Shown in pieces: positions 56,633 through 64,000 of a stretch of 64,000 nt of DNA; the stretch's first letter is position 1, and each line of letters begins with the position of its first letter. The position numbers and the translations under genes are program-made. Below the pieces are notes generated by a model that saw only the letters and a program-made list of their open reading frames with translations, was not told the origin of the DNA and did no database searches. The stretch spans positions 62,001 to 126,000 of the forward strand of contig CAWEXB010000002.1 of assembly GCA_963812915.1 (NCBI GenBank). Direction: 5' to 3'. The DNA is from JACVRW01 sp963812915. Its GTDB lineage: Bacteria; Actinomycetota; Thermoleophilia; Solirubrobacterales; Thermoleophilaceae.

Positions 56633-57571
56633 TCAGGCGGGCGCGCGCTCGAGGGCGAGCTCGAGGATCCGGCCGACCAGCTCGTCGAATGAGACGCCGG
56701 CCGCCTCGGCCGCCTGGGGCAGCAGGCTGGTCTCGGTGAGGCCCGGGATCGGGTTCGCCTCGAGCACGCTGAGGGCGCCGACGGCGTCGAGCATCAGATC
56801 GACCCGGGCGAACGCCGAGCAGCCGAGCAGCCGGTAGGTCCGAACGGCGAGCTCCTGCGCCCGCTCGGTCAGTCCGTCGGGCAGGTCGGCGGGGCACACG
56901 AAGTCCGTGCGACCGATCTCGTAGCGGGCCTCGAAGTCGTAGAACTCTTCCTCTCGCGGCACCGCCTCGACCACCGGGAGCGGCTCGTCGTCCAGGATCG
57001 ACACCGCGAGGTCGCGCCCGTCGATGTGGCGCTCCAGCAGCACGCGGGAGTCGTAGGAGAAGGCGGCCACCAGCGCAGCGGGCACGTCCGCGGCGCTGCG
57101 CGCGAACTTGATCCCGAGCGCCGACCCCTGGCTCGAGGGCTTCACCACGATCGGGAAGTCGAGGCGTTCCTCGATCGCCGGCAACGCCTCCGCGGCTCCC
57201 AGCTCGCGGAAGGCGGTCTCGTTGAAGGCGAAGAACTCGGGCGTGGGGATGCCCGCCTCCACCATCAGGTGCTTGGCGAGAACCTTGTCCGTGGCGCGCG
57301 TGCAGGCCAGCACGCCGGATCCCGTGTAGGGAATGTCGAGGATCTCGAGCAGTTCCTGCACGGTGCCGTCCTCGCCGTCGCGCCCGTGCATCGCGATGAA
57401 GGCGACGTCGGGCGCCGTTTCCCGGAGCCGGCGAATCAGGTCGAGCGCCACGTCGATCGCGAAGACCTCGTGGTCGAGCCGCTTGAGGGCGTCCTCCACG
57501 CGAGCGCCGGAGCGCAGCGAGACCTGGCGCTCGAGCGAGCGTCCACCCTTGAGGACCGCCACCCGAGTCAT
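56633..57571 (-). CDS. ddl: D-alanine-D-alanine ligase (second copy)
   Basis: This 312-residue ATP-grasp ligase has AVLKGGRSLERQVSLRSG, AMHGRDGEDGTVQELLEIL, KPSSQGSALGIKF, YDFEARY in the omega loop and LEANPIPGLTETSLLPQAA. The Tyr in EARY favours D-Ala over D-Lac as second substrate. It differs clearly from the copy at 27.1-28.0 kb (KGGRS/ERQVS against GGRSSEHDVS). It forms an operon with the upstream PLP aminotransferase (ATGA overlap), which might supply or use amino-acid substrates (inference). Confidence 0.9.
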   Translation of the reverse strand: MTRVAVLKGGRSLERQVSLRSGARVEDALKRLDHEVFAIDVALDLIRRLRETAPDVAFIAMHGRDGEDGTVQELLEILDIPYTGSGVLACTRATDKVLAKHLMVEAGIPTPEFFAFNETAFRELGAAEALPAIEERLDFPIVVKPSSQGSALGIKFARSAADVPAALVAAFSYDSRVLLERHIDGRDLAVSILDDEPLPVVEAVPREEEFYDFEARYEIGRTDFVCPADLPDGLTERAQELAVRTYRLLGCSAFARVDLMLDAVGALSVLEANPIPGLTETSLLPQAAEAAGVSFDELVGRILELALERAPA

Positions 57572-58926
57572 CGTCCCGTGGAGCGCCGGTCGCGCTGTTC
57601 CCGCGTAGGCATGGGAAGCACCTCGGCGCCGGGCCGCGGTTCGGTGGGTGCGGCGGGCTCGGCCGGCCGCCCGGGCCGCTGCTCGCCGGTGAGGGTGCCG
57701 TACAGCTCCATCTGCTCAGTGACCACTTCGCCGATTCGCCGGACCCCCTCGCGGATCGAGTCCTCGTCGCAGCCGGAGAAGTTCAGGCGCATCGAGTTGC
57801 GGCCACGGCCATCGAGGAACGCCGCCACGCCGGGGACGAAGGCGACGTTGTCGCGGAGCGCGCGGGCGAGCAGGTCGGTGGTGTCGATGAAGTCGGGCAG
57901 CGTGGCCCAGATGAACAGGCCGCCGGCGGGACGGGTCCACTCGGCTTGGCGCGGAAAGTTGTCGGCCAGGGCATCGAGCATGGTGTCCCGGCGCGCGCGG
58001 TAGAGCGAGGTGAGCGAGTCGACGTATTCGCGCCAGCGACCGCGTTCGAAGTACGCCTGGACCATCAACTGCGACAGGGTCGACGTGCACAGGTCTGCCG
58101 CCTGCTTGCCGAGATTGATCTTCTCGAGCACGGGCGGCGGCGCAACCACCCAACCGAGCCTGATCCCCGGCGAGAGGATCTTCGAGAACGTGCCGAGGTA
58201 CATCACGTAGACGCCCCCGTCGAGCGCATAGAGGGGGGACGGCGGGTCGCCCTCGTAGCGAAGCAGTCCGTATGGGTTGTCCTCGAGCACGAGCAGTTCT
58301 CGCTCGTGGGCCAGCTCGACGAGCCGTCGCCGGCGCGGCAGGGACATCGTCACGCCCGCCGGGTTCTGGAAGCTCGGCACCGTGTAGACGAACTTCGGGC
58401 GGCGACCCTCGCGGTCGAGCCGGTCGAGCGTTTCCTCGAGCAGATCCACGCGCATCCCGTCGGCGTCCATCTCCACCTGCACGACCTGCGCCTGGTATGT
58501 GGAGAAGACCGGCACGGCGCCCGGGTAGGTCGGACCCTCGGCGATCACAACGTCGCCGGGATCGATCAGCGTCTTGGTCACGAGGTCGATCACCTGCTGG
58601 CCGCCCGTCGTGACGATCATGTCCTCAGGATCGGCGCGCATGCCCTCGGCGCCCATCACCGCGGCGATGCAGTCCTTGGTCTCGTCGAGTCCCTCGGTCG
58701 GCCCGTACTGGAGCGCCTTCGCACACGACTCGGCGGCGATTCGCTGGGTCACGGCCGCGAACGTTTCCGGCGGGAACGTGTTCGTGTCGGGGAGCCCGCC
58801 CGCGAGCGAGATCACCTCCGGGCGCGTGGTGACCGCCATCAGGTCCCGCATGGCCGAGGACTTCATGACCTTCGTGCGGGACGCGAACAGGGCCGCGTAG
58901 CGCTCGAGATCGCGCGAGATGCTCAC
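57568..58926 (-). CDS. PLP-dependent class I/II aminotransferase (MocR-catalytic-like)
   Basis: This 452-residue fold type I aminotransferase has MKSSAMRDLMAVTTRPEVISLAGGLPD at the N-terminus and VTTGGQQVIDLVTKTLIDPGD. VPSFQNPAGVTMSLPRRR, EDNPYGLLRYEG and the PLP lysine in YLGTFSKILSPGIRLGW follow. It matches LysN/2-aminoadipate-type or valine-pyruvate-like enzymes and lacks a GntR DNA-binding domain. Substrate is uncertain. The C-terminal 40 residues are Pro/Arg-rich and overlap ddl by ATGA. Confidence 0.85.
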   Translation of the reverse strand: MSISRDLERYAALFASRTKVMKSSAMRDLMAVTTRPEVISLAGGLPDTNTFPPETFAAVTQRIAAESCAKALQYGPTEGLDETKDCIAAVMGAEGMRADPEDMIVTTGGQQVIDLVTKTLIDPGDVVIAEGPTYPGAVPVFSTYQAQVVQVEMDADGMRVDLLEETLDRLDREGRRPKFVYTVPSFQNPAGVTMSLPRRRRLVELAHERELLVLEDNPYGLLRYEGDPPSPLYALDGGVYVMYLGTFSKILSPGIRLGWVVAPPPVLEKINLGKQAADLCTSTLSQLMVQAYFERGRWREYVDSLTSLYRARRDTMLDALADNFPRQAEWTRPAGGLFIWATLPDFIDTTDLLARALRDNVAFVPGVAAFLDGRGRNSMRLNFSGCDEDSIREGVRRIGEVVTEQMELYGTLTGEQRPGRPAEPAAPTEPRPGAEVLPMPTREQRDRRSTGR

Positions 58927-59079
58927 GGTGGTCTTCCCCGCGGGCAGCCCGCCCGCGTTCTCATGGGATCGGCGCCGTCCCGGCGCCGCGATCGGGTTCG
59001 GCTCCGGCGAACCTCTTCGGGCCCGGGCGCCGGTGCCCTGCCGACGGAGCTAACCTCACCGCCCGCAGGCTACCGACCC

Positions 59080-59679
59080 ATGTGCCTCTTCTTCGACATC
59101 GGTACCGGCGCCGGCCTGGCGGGCGCCACCGGCGTGCGGCCGTTCTTACCGCCGCTGCTGGCCGGAACGCTGGCGCGCGGGGACGCGGGCATCGACTTCG
59201 AGGGCACCGACTGGAGCTTCCTCGAGTCGCCCGGCTTCCTGTTCGGGCTGCTGGTGCTGGTCGTGCTGGCGTACGCGGCCGAACGTTCGGGGTCGAACCG
59301 TGCGCCCCCCGCGGGAGACCGAAGCGCCCTCGCGATCGCGGAGGGCGTGATCGGCCTCGTGCTGGGCGCGCTGTTGTTTGCGGGCGCAATGGCCGACGGC
59401 GGCGAGGAGGGCTGGATCGGCCTCGTGGCCGGTCCGGTTTGCGCGGCGCTCGGCTGGCTCGCCGTGGGGGGCCTGCTGGACCGTGCCCGCGCGCGGCTTC
59501 AGGGAGGCGCGGCGACGCTGCTCGGCGTCTACGCCGAGGTGGCGGCGCTGCTCATCGCGGCGGCGGCGATCTTTCTGCCCCCCGTCTCGTACCTGGTGCT
59601 CGTCGCGTTCGTGGTGCTGCTGTTCGGCGGCCGCCGGCGCGAGGGCCAGAAGTATGCGGGTCTCCGGATCCTCCGGTAG
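59080..59679 (+). CDS. DUF4126 membrane protein
   Basis: The start is ATG 59080. The 199-residue protein opens with GTGAGLAGATGVRPFLPPLLAG, the DUF4126 signature, and has four or five hydrophobic segments. The family is widespread and uncharacterised. It lies across a 153-base gap from the divergent aminotransferase; TAACCT at 59051-59056 could be its -10. It is followed by a phosphodiesterase gene nine bases on. Confidence 0.75.
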   Translation: MCLFFDIGTGAGLAGATGVRPFLPPLLAGTLARGDAGIDFEGTDWSFLESPGFLFGLLVLVVLAYAAERSGSNRAPPAGDRSALAIAEGVIGLVLGALLFAGAMADGGEEGWIGLVAGPVCAALGWLAVGGLLDRARARLQGGAATLLGVYAEVAALLIAAAAIFLPPVSYLVLVAFVVLLFGGRRREGQKYAGLRILR

Positions 59680-59688
59680 GCGCCGTCC

Positions 59689-61158
59689 GTGAGCGCCGAG
59701 CGGCCGAAGAAGCTGGTCCTCGCGGTGATCGACTCGCTCAAGCCGGAGATGCTGGACGAGGCGATCGCCGAGGGCCGCGCGCCCGCGCTGGCGGCCCTCC
59801 GCGAGCGCGGCACGTACATCGGCGACTGCATCTCGACCTTCCCCTCCGTGACGCCGGTGGCGTCGGCGGCGATCGCCACCGGCACGGGTCCCGGCGAGCA
59901 CAACATTCCCTCGATGAATTGGTTCCACCGCGGCGAGGAGCGCTACATCGAGTACGGCTCGTCGTTTGCCGCCACCCGCGCGTTCGGGGTCGTCCGTTCC
60001 CTCTTCGACACGGTCTACAACATGAACATGGCGCACCTGAGCAGGGCGCGGAAGACGGTCTTCGAGCATCTCGACGACGCCGGCGTCAGAACGGCCTGCA
60101 CCACCTACCTGATCTACCGCGGCCGGACCCGACACGATCCCTCCGGCGAGAGCATGTACCGGCGCATCGGCGAGGTGCTGCAGTTTCGACACCCGGTGTA
60201 CGGCGCGCGCGAGCTCTTCTACGCCGACCTGTTCGACTCCCGTAACACGGGCTGCACCTCGGCTCTGGGCCTCCCCGGCCAGCGCGATCGCCACACGGGC
60301 TGCGTGGGCGCGTATCTCGTCGAGCACGACCTGTTCGACTTTCTCCTCTTCTCGCTGCCCGACAACGACACGCACTCGCACAAGGTCGGTCCGGAGGGCC
60401 AGGTGCGCTCGATCGCCGAGGCCGACCGGGCGCTCGAACGGATCATGCACGTCGCCGGCGGGGTCGAGGCCTTCCTCGAGGAGCATGCCGTCATAGTGAT
60501 GTCGGACCATTCGCAGACGAAGGTCGAGGCGGCGATCAACCTCGCGGATGTCTTCTCCTCGTGGCGGCTGCTCGTCCCGGCGGACCCGGCGCCGAGCGAG
60601 GCCGAGATCGCCGTCTGTCCGTCGGCCCGCTCGGGGATGGTGTACGTGCTCGACGCGAGTCGACAGGCGGAGCTGCTCCCGCGGGTGATCGAGGCGCTCG
60701 GCGAGGTGGAGGGAGTGGACCTGGTGATCTCGCGCCGGGACGGCCACGCCGTCGTGGGCTCCGAGCGCGGGGAGCTGCGCTTCGCGCCGGGGGGCGAGCT
60801 GGCTGACGGCCGCGGGCGTTCCTGGAGCATGGAGGGAGAGCACGCGGCGCTCGAGCTGGAGGTAAGCGATGGCCGGGTGGCGAGCGACGTGTATCCCGAC
60901 GCCCTCGGTCGCCTGTGGTCGGCGCTCGAGTGTCCGCATGCGGGCGACGTGCTCCTGTCGGCGTCGCCGGGCTTCGACCTCGTGGACTGGGGAGGCGCCG
61001 AGCACGTCGGCGGCGGCAGCCACGGCTCGCTCCGTCGCGACGACTCGGCGGGCGTGCTCCTGCTCTGCGGCATCGAGGCGCCCGAGCGCGAAGAGTGGTC
61101 GCTCGTGGACGTGGCCGGCATAGTGCTCGATCACTTCGGTGTACGGTTCGGCGGATGA
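59689..61158 (+). CDS. Alkaline-phosphatase-superfamily nucleotide pyrophosphatase/phosphodiesterase
   Basis: This 489-residue protein starts at GTG. Metal ligands of the superfamily are visible: AVIDSLKPEML (Asp), FPSVTPVASAA (nucleophile Thr), SLPDNDTHSHKVGP (Asp and His), VMSDHSQTKV (Asp-His), and GGGSHGSL (His). No signal peptide is visible, so it may act in the cytosol. Substrate is unknown; relatives cleave nucleotide sugars, phosphodiesters or phosphonates. It overlaps gtrA by ATGA, which places it in the downstream glycan operon. Confidence 0.82.
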   Translation: MSAERPKKLVLAVIDSLKPEMLDEAIAEGRAPALAALRERGTYIGDCISTFPSVTPVASAAIATGTGPGEHNIPSMNWFHRGEERYIEYGSSFAATRAFGVVRSLFDTVYNMNMAHLSRARKTVFEHLDDAGVRTACTTYLIYRGRTRHDPSGESMYRRIGEVLQFRHPVYGARELFYADLFDSRNTGCTSALGLPGQRDRHTGCVGAYLVEHDLFDFLLFSLPDNDTHSHKVGPEGQVRSIAEADRALERIMHVAGGVEAFLEEHAVIVMSDHSQTKVEAAINLADVFSSWRLLVPADPAPSEAEIAVCPSARSGMVYVLDASRQAELLPRVIEALGEVEGVDLVISRRDGHAVVGSERGELRFAPGGELADGRGRSWSMEGEHAALELEVSDGRVASDVYPDALGRLWSALECPHAGDVLLSASPGFDLVDWGGAEHVGGGSHGSLRRDDSAGVLLLCGIEAPEREEWSLVDVAGIVLDHFGVRFGG

Positions 61159-61628
61159 GCGACGAGGTTGAGGCGGCCGTCGCGGAGAGGTCGCACGCCC
61201 TTCACGTACGCGTCCGCTCTGGCCTGCGCAAGCCGCACAACTGGGTGCAGCTCATCAAGTTCTGCGCGGTTGGCGGCTCCGGCTACGTGGTGAACCTCTG
61301 CGTGTTCGCCCTGTGCGTGGAGGTGATCGGCCTTCACCACCTGGTCGCGGCAACCGCCGCCTTCGTGGTGGCGGTCATGAACAACTTCTGGTGGAACCGC
61401 CACTGGACCTTCAGGGCTGGCCAGGGGCGCGCGGCCTTCCAGGCCGCGCGGTTCTTCATCGTGAGCGTGGCCGCCTTCCTGTTTGCGGCCAGCGTGCTCG
61501 AGCTGCTCGTAAGCGTGGCGGAGCTGCCCGAGCTGCCGTCGCAGGCGATCGCAATCGTCGCCGCGACCCCGCTCAACTTCATCGGGAACAAGATGTGGAG
61601 CTTCCGCATCGAGCTCTCGCGGGACTGA
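61155..61628 (+). CDS. GtrA family membrane protein
   Basis: This 157-residue protein has four membrane helices and the GtrA pattern QLIKFCAVGGSGYVVNLCVFALC, NFWWNRHWTF, and ATPLNFIGNKMWSF at the end. GtrA proteins are thought to flip polyprenyl-phosphate sugars for GT-C enzymes. The next two genes encode GT87-like proteins, which is the expected partnership. The start is in an ATGA overlap and the stop in a CTGA overlap. Confidence 0.9.
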   Translation: MSDEVEAAVAERSHALHVRVRSGLRKPHNWVQLIKFCAVGGSGYVVNLCVFALCVEVIGLHHLVAATAAFVVAVMNNFWWNRHWTFRAGQGRAAFQAARFFIVSVAAFLFAASVLELLVSVAELPELPSQAIAIVAATPLNFIGNKMWSFRIELSRD

Positions 61629-63271
61629 CCCGCCATCTGAGACGCGCGGGCGCGGTGGCGCTGTGCGCCGCGCTTGCCGTCGCTCTCCTCGTGCCGGCCG
61701 CGGCCGGTGCGGCCCAGCTCGAGCGGCCGAAGTCGGAGACCGAGCCGCCCCGCTACTTCGACCGCAGCGCCCGCGAGGTCACTCGAATCGCCTGGCGGGC
61801 CGAGAAGGTGCGCCGGGAGCTCCGCCACGGCGCGCTCGACCCGACGGCCTACACGAAGGGCGCGGGTCGCTGGCAGGTGAGCTTCTTTCGCGACGGCGAC
61901 GAGGTCGCGCAGGTCCAGGTCGACGACCGGAGCGGTGCGGTGCTGGAGCAGTGGACCGGCCACCAGGTCGCCTGGACGATGGCGCGCGGGTACGAGGGCG
62001 CCTTCGGCCGAAAGCTGAACGCGCCCTACGTCTGGATTCCACTCTGCGTTCTGTTCCTGGCGCCGTTCGTCGACCTGCGGCGGCCGCTGCGCCTGCTCCA
62101 CCTGGACCTGCTCGTCCTGGTCGGGTTCGGCGTCTCGCACGCTTTCTTCAACCGCGGCGAAATCGGCGTATCCGTCCCGCTCGTCTACCCAGTGCTGCTC
62201 TACCTGCTCGCGCGCGTGCTCTATGCCGGCTTTCGCCCGCGCGAACGGCCGGGACGGCTCGTGCCGCACGTGCCGCTTCGTTGGCTGATGGTGGGCCTCG
62301 TGTTCCTCGCGGCCTTTCGCATCGGGCTGAACGTCGTCGACTCGAACGTGATCGACGTGGGCTATGCGGGGGTTATCGGCGCCGACCGGATCGTGGACGG
62401 CGACCCCCTCTATGGGAAGGGCTTCTCGGGAGACGTCGAGCACGGCGACACCTACGGTCCGTTCAACTACCTCTGGTACGTGCCCTTCGAGCAGGCGCTC
62501 TCGTGGAGCGGCGCGTGGGACGACCTCCCGGCTGCACACGCGGCGGCGATCGCCGTCGACCTGCTCGTCATCGGCGGGCTCCTGCTGCTGGGCCGCCGTC
62601 TCCGGCCGGGGCGGGAGGGGTTCGCCCTCGGGGTCGCCCTCGCCTACGCCTGGACGGCCTACCCCTACACGGCCTTCGCCCTCGAATCGAATGCCAACGA
62701 CTCGCTCGTCGCGCTCGCTTGCGTGGCCGCGCTTCTCGCCCTCACGCTGCGGCCCCGCGCCGACGGGCTCGCCGGCGGCGTCGCGCTCGGGCTCGGCGCA
62801 GCGGCGAAGTTCGTGCCGCTGGCGCTGGCCCCGCTGTTTGCACGTCGCTCGACGCTGGTCTTCGTCGCTGCTCTCGGCGTCACGATCGCTGCCACGGTGC
62901 TCCCCTTCGTTCCGGACGGCGGGCTGCGCGAGCTCTACGACCGCACCATCGGCTACCAGGCGGGGCGGCCGTCGCCGTTCGCCATCTGGGGCCAGGCGGA
63001 GCTGGGCTGGCTCCATACGACCGTCAAGGTTGCGGCCGTGGCGTTGGCCCTGCTGGTGGCCTTCATACCGCGACGGCCCGACGCCCGCCAGGTGGCGGCG
63101 CTGGGGGCCGCGGTTCTGATCGTGGTTCAGCTGGCCGCGACCCATTGGTTCTACCTGTACGTCGTCTGGTTCGTGCCGTTCGTTCTGGTGGCGGTCTTCG
63201 GCGCGTATCGGGAGCGGCTCGCGCCAGAGACGCTGCGGGCGGAGCCCGAACGGGAGCTGGTCACCGCTTGA
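61625..63271 (+). CDS. Polytopic GT-C/GT87-like glycosyltransferase with outer N-terminal domain, probable CTG start
   Basis: CTG 61625 overlaps the gtrA stop (CTGA) and gives a good signal peptide: LTRHLRRAG before a hydrophobic core ending AAAGAAQ. GTG at 61655 would remove the basic part. An extracytoplasmic domain follows (about 30-135; SFFRDGDEVAQVQVDDRSG resembles a PepSY-like fold). About ten membrane helices follow. Acidic loop segments (VIGADRIVDGDPLYG, HGDTYGPFNYLWY, ESNANDSLVALAC) resemble GT87 active-site loops. It probably uses polyprenyl-phosphate sugars delivered by GtrA. Its TGA overlaps the next start. Confidence 0.78.
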   Translation: MTRHLRRAGAVALCAALAVALLVPAAAGAAQLERPKSETEPPRYFDRSAREVTRIAWRAEKVRRELRHGALDPTAYTKGAGRWQVSFFRDGDEVAQVQVDDRSGAVLEQWTGHQVAWTMARGYEGAFGRKLNAPYVWIPLCVLFLAPFVDLRRPLRLLHLDLLVLVGFGVSHAFFNRGEIGVSVPLVYPVLLYLLARVLYAGFRPRERPGRLVPHVPLRWLMVGLVFLAAFRIGLNVVDSNVIDVGYAGVIGADRIVDGDPLYGKGFSGDVEHGDTYGPFNYLWYVPFEQALSWSGAWDDLPAAHAAAIAVDLLVIGGLLLLGRRLRPGREGFALGVALAYAWTAYPYTAFALESNANDSLVALACVAALLALTLRPRADGLAGGVALGLGAAAKFVPLALAPLFARRSTLVFVAALGVTIAATVLPFVPDGGLRELYDRTIGYQAGRPSPFAIWGQAELGWLHTTVKVAAVALALLVAFIPRRPDARQVAALGAAVLIVVQLAATHWFYLYVVWFVPFVLVAVFGAYRERLAPETLRAEPERELVTA

Positions 63272-64000
63272 GGCGCGCCGGGCTGCTCGCGCTCGCCCTG
63301 CTCGCCGTGGGTTGGGGGCTGACCCTCTGGGTCATGCCCTGGTCGGACGAGCGCGTGAACGATCTGTTCGTCTACCGAAGCTACGCCGGGCCCGTGCTCG
63401 ACGGCGCGGTGCCGTATCGGGACGTCTTCTCCGAATACCCACCGCTCGCGTCGCCGGCGATCGTGCTTCCGGGCGTGGTCGGAACCGGGGCGGAGGCGTT
63501 TCGCCTGGCGTTTGCGGGCTGGACGCTCCTCCTGGCCGCCGCGGTGGTGCTGCTATGTGGAGCCCTGGCGCGGCGCACCGGAGGCGACCCGCACCGAGCC
63601 CTTCTCGCCGCGGCGCTCATGCCGATTCTGCTCGGCGCCCTCGTGCGAACGCGGTTCGACCTCGCGCCGGTCGCTCTGACGCTCGTCGCGCTGCTGCTTC
63701 TGTGCACCGCGCGGCCCCGGACCGGGATGGCGGTGCTTGCACTGGGCGCCGCGACGAAGTTCTTTCCCCTGCTGATTGCGCCGATCGCGCTGGCCTGGCT
63801 CGTTGGACGAGGCAGGCGCCGGGAGGCGTTGGAGGCGGCGGCCGCGCTGATCGCGGTGCTCGCCGCGCTCGGCGCAGCCGCGCTCGTGGCCTCCCCACAG
63901 GGCGCGCTCGACGCCGCTCGCTACCACGTCGATCGCCCGGTGCAGATCGAGAGCCTGCCGGCGCAGGCGCTGCTGGGCCTCGACCGCGCGGGGCTCGGCG
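63268..64000 (+). CDS. GT87/DUF2029-like polytopic glycosyltransferase (3' end outside the window)
   Basis: The start is TTG 63268, overlapping the previous stop as TTGA. 244 residues are present, and the frame is open to the window end. The N-terminal helix is followed by a periplasmic loop with NDLFVYRSYAGPVLDGAVPYRDVFSEYPP, the classic GT87 lead with its acidic residues. Further helices and TRFDLAPVALTLVAL and ALGAATKFFPLL follow. It is the second GT87-like enzyme in tandem after gtrA, suggesting a dedicated outer-face glycosylation module. Confidence 0.8.
   Translation, partial: MRRAGLLALALLAVGWGLTLWVMPWSDERVNDLFVYRSYAGPVLDGAVPYRDVFSEYPPLASPAIVLPGVVGTGAEAFRLAFAGWTLLLAAAVVLLCGALARRTGGDPHRALLAAALMPILLGALVRTRFDLAPVALTLVALLLLCTARPRTGMAVLALGAATKFFPLLIAPIALAWLVGRGRRREALEAAAALIAVLAALGAAALVASPQGALDAARYHVDRPVQIESLPAQALLGLDRAGLG

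Noticed and set aside
1..64000. Prophage, insertion sequences, CRISPR arrays, restriction or toxin-antitoxin systems
   Set aside because: No integrase, transposase, spaced direct repeats or cas genes were seen. The HNH gene stands among housekeeping genes and has no methyltransferase partner.

Overview
This window is a chromosomal segment spanning the replication-origin neighbourhood of a very GC-rich actinobacterium. The gene set (DUF3105, DUF4446, DUF4126, an actinobacterial HNH protein, an FHA/Ser-Thr kinase/RodA/PBP operon beside the origin) and the absence of mycobacterial or streptomycete hallmarks suggest class Thermoleophilia (Solirubrobacterales or Gaiellales relatives). That placement is inferred from gene content only. 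No prophage, insertion sequence, CRISPR array or rRNA gene was seen, and no gene-free stretch exceeds 300 bases.

Layout. (1) 1-13.9 kb: envelope and surface-glycan genes: a DUF3105 protein, a secreted peptidoglycan-recognition amidase, a PglC-like sugar transferase, several glycosyltransferases, an O-antigen ligase/polymerase-like protein, a membrane-anchored PQQ-type propeller with a FlgD-Ig/DMFase-like partner, and a formyltransferase. (2) 13.9-18.9 kb: a class III adenylate cyclase-AAA-TPR signalling protein behind a perfect CRP-type palindrome, and a LytR_C-domain membrane protein. (3) 18.9-22.9 kb: a PglF-like dehydratase, a DUF354 protein and a DegT aminotransferase for amino-sugar synthesis. 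(4) 22.9-27 kb: DedA, PurM, a DsbA-like protein and a sensor Ser/Thr kinase. (5) 27-37.3 kb, minus strand: a cell-growth operon (kinase, FhaA, FhaB, PP2C phosphatase, FtsW/RodA, PBP, PASTA kinase, Ddl). (6) 37.4-41.1 kb: membrane protein, DUF4446, prephenate dehydratase, HNH and coiled-coil genes. (7) 41.3-50.7 kb, minus strand: dnaA-dnaN-recF-DUF721-gyrB-gyrA. (8) 51-56.6 kb, plus strand: rpmH-rnpA-yidD-yidC-jag-rsmG-parA-parB, tRNA-Ile and a bifunctional nuclease. (9) 56.6-64 kb: a second Ddl, a PLP aminotransferase, DUF4126, a phosphodiesterase, GtrA and two polytopic glycosyltransferase-like proteins.

The sections fit together as origin firing and partition (dnaA/dnaN, parAB with two near-parS sites), supercoiling (gyrAB), protein insertion (yidC), and phospho-regulated wall growth (kinases, FHA proteins, phosphatase, RodA, PBP, Ddl), flanked by a large glycan-assembly region.

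Three points stand out. First, six single-base (+1) frame disruptions occur in four genes, including dnaA and ftsW/rodA; three lie at a CTTGG where CTGG would restore the frame. Sequence error is the likeliest cause, so these genes should not be called lost. Second, several genes have no usable ATG/GTG/TTG and seem to start at CTG, three of them in CTGA stop-start overlaps. Third, the cyclase gene has a CRP-like site placed about 42 bases before a probable leaderless start, which suggests a cAMP feedback loop.
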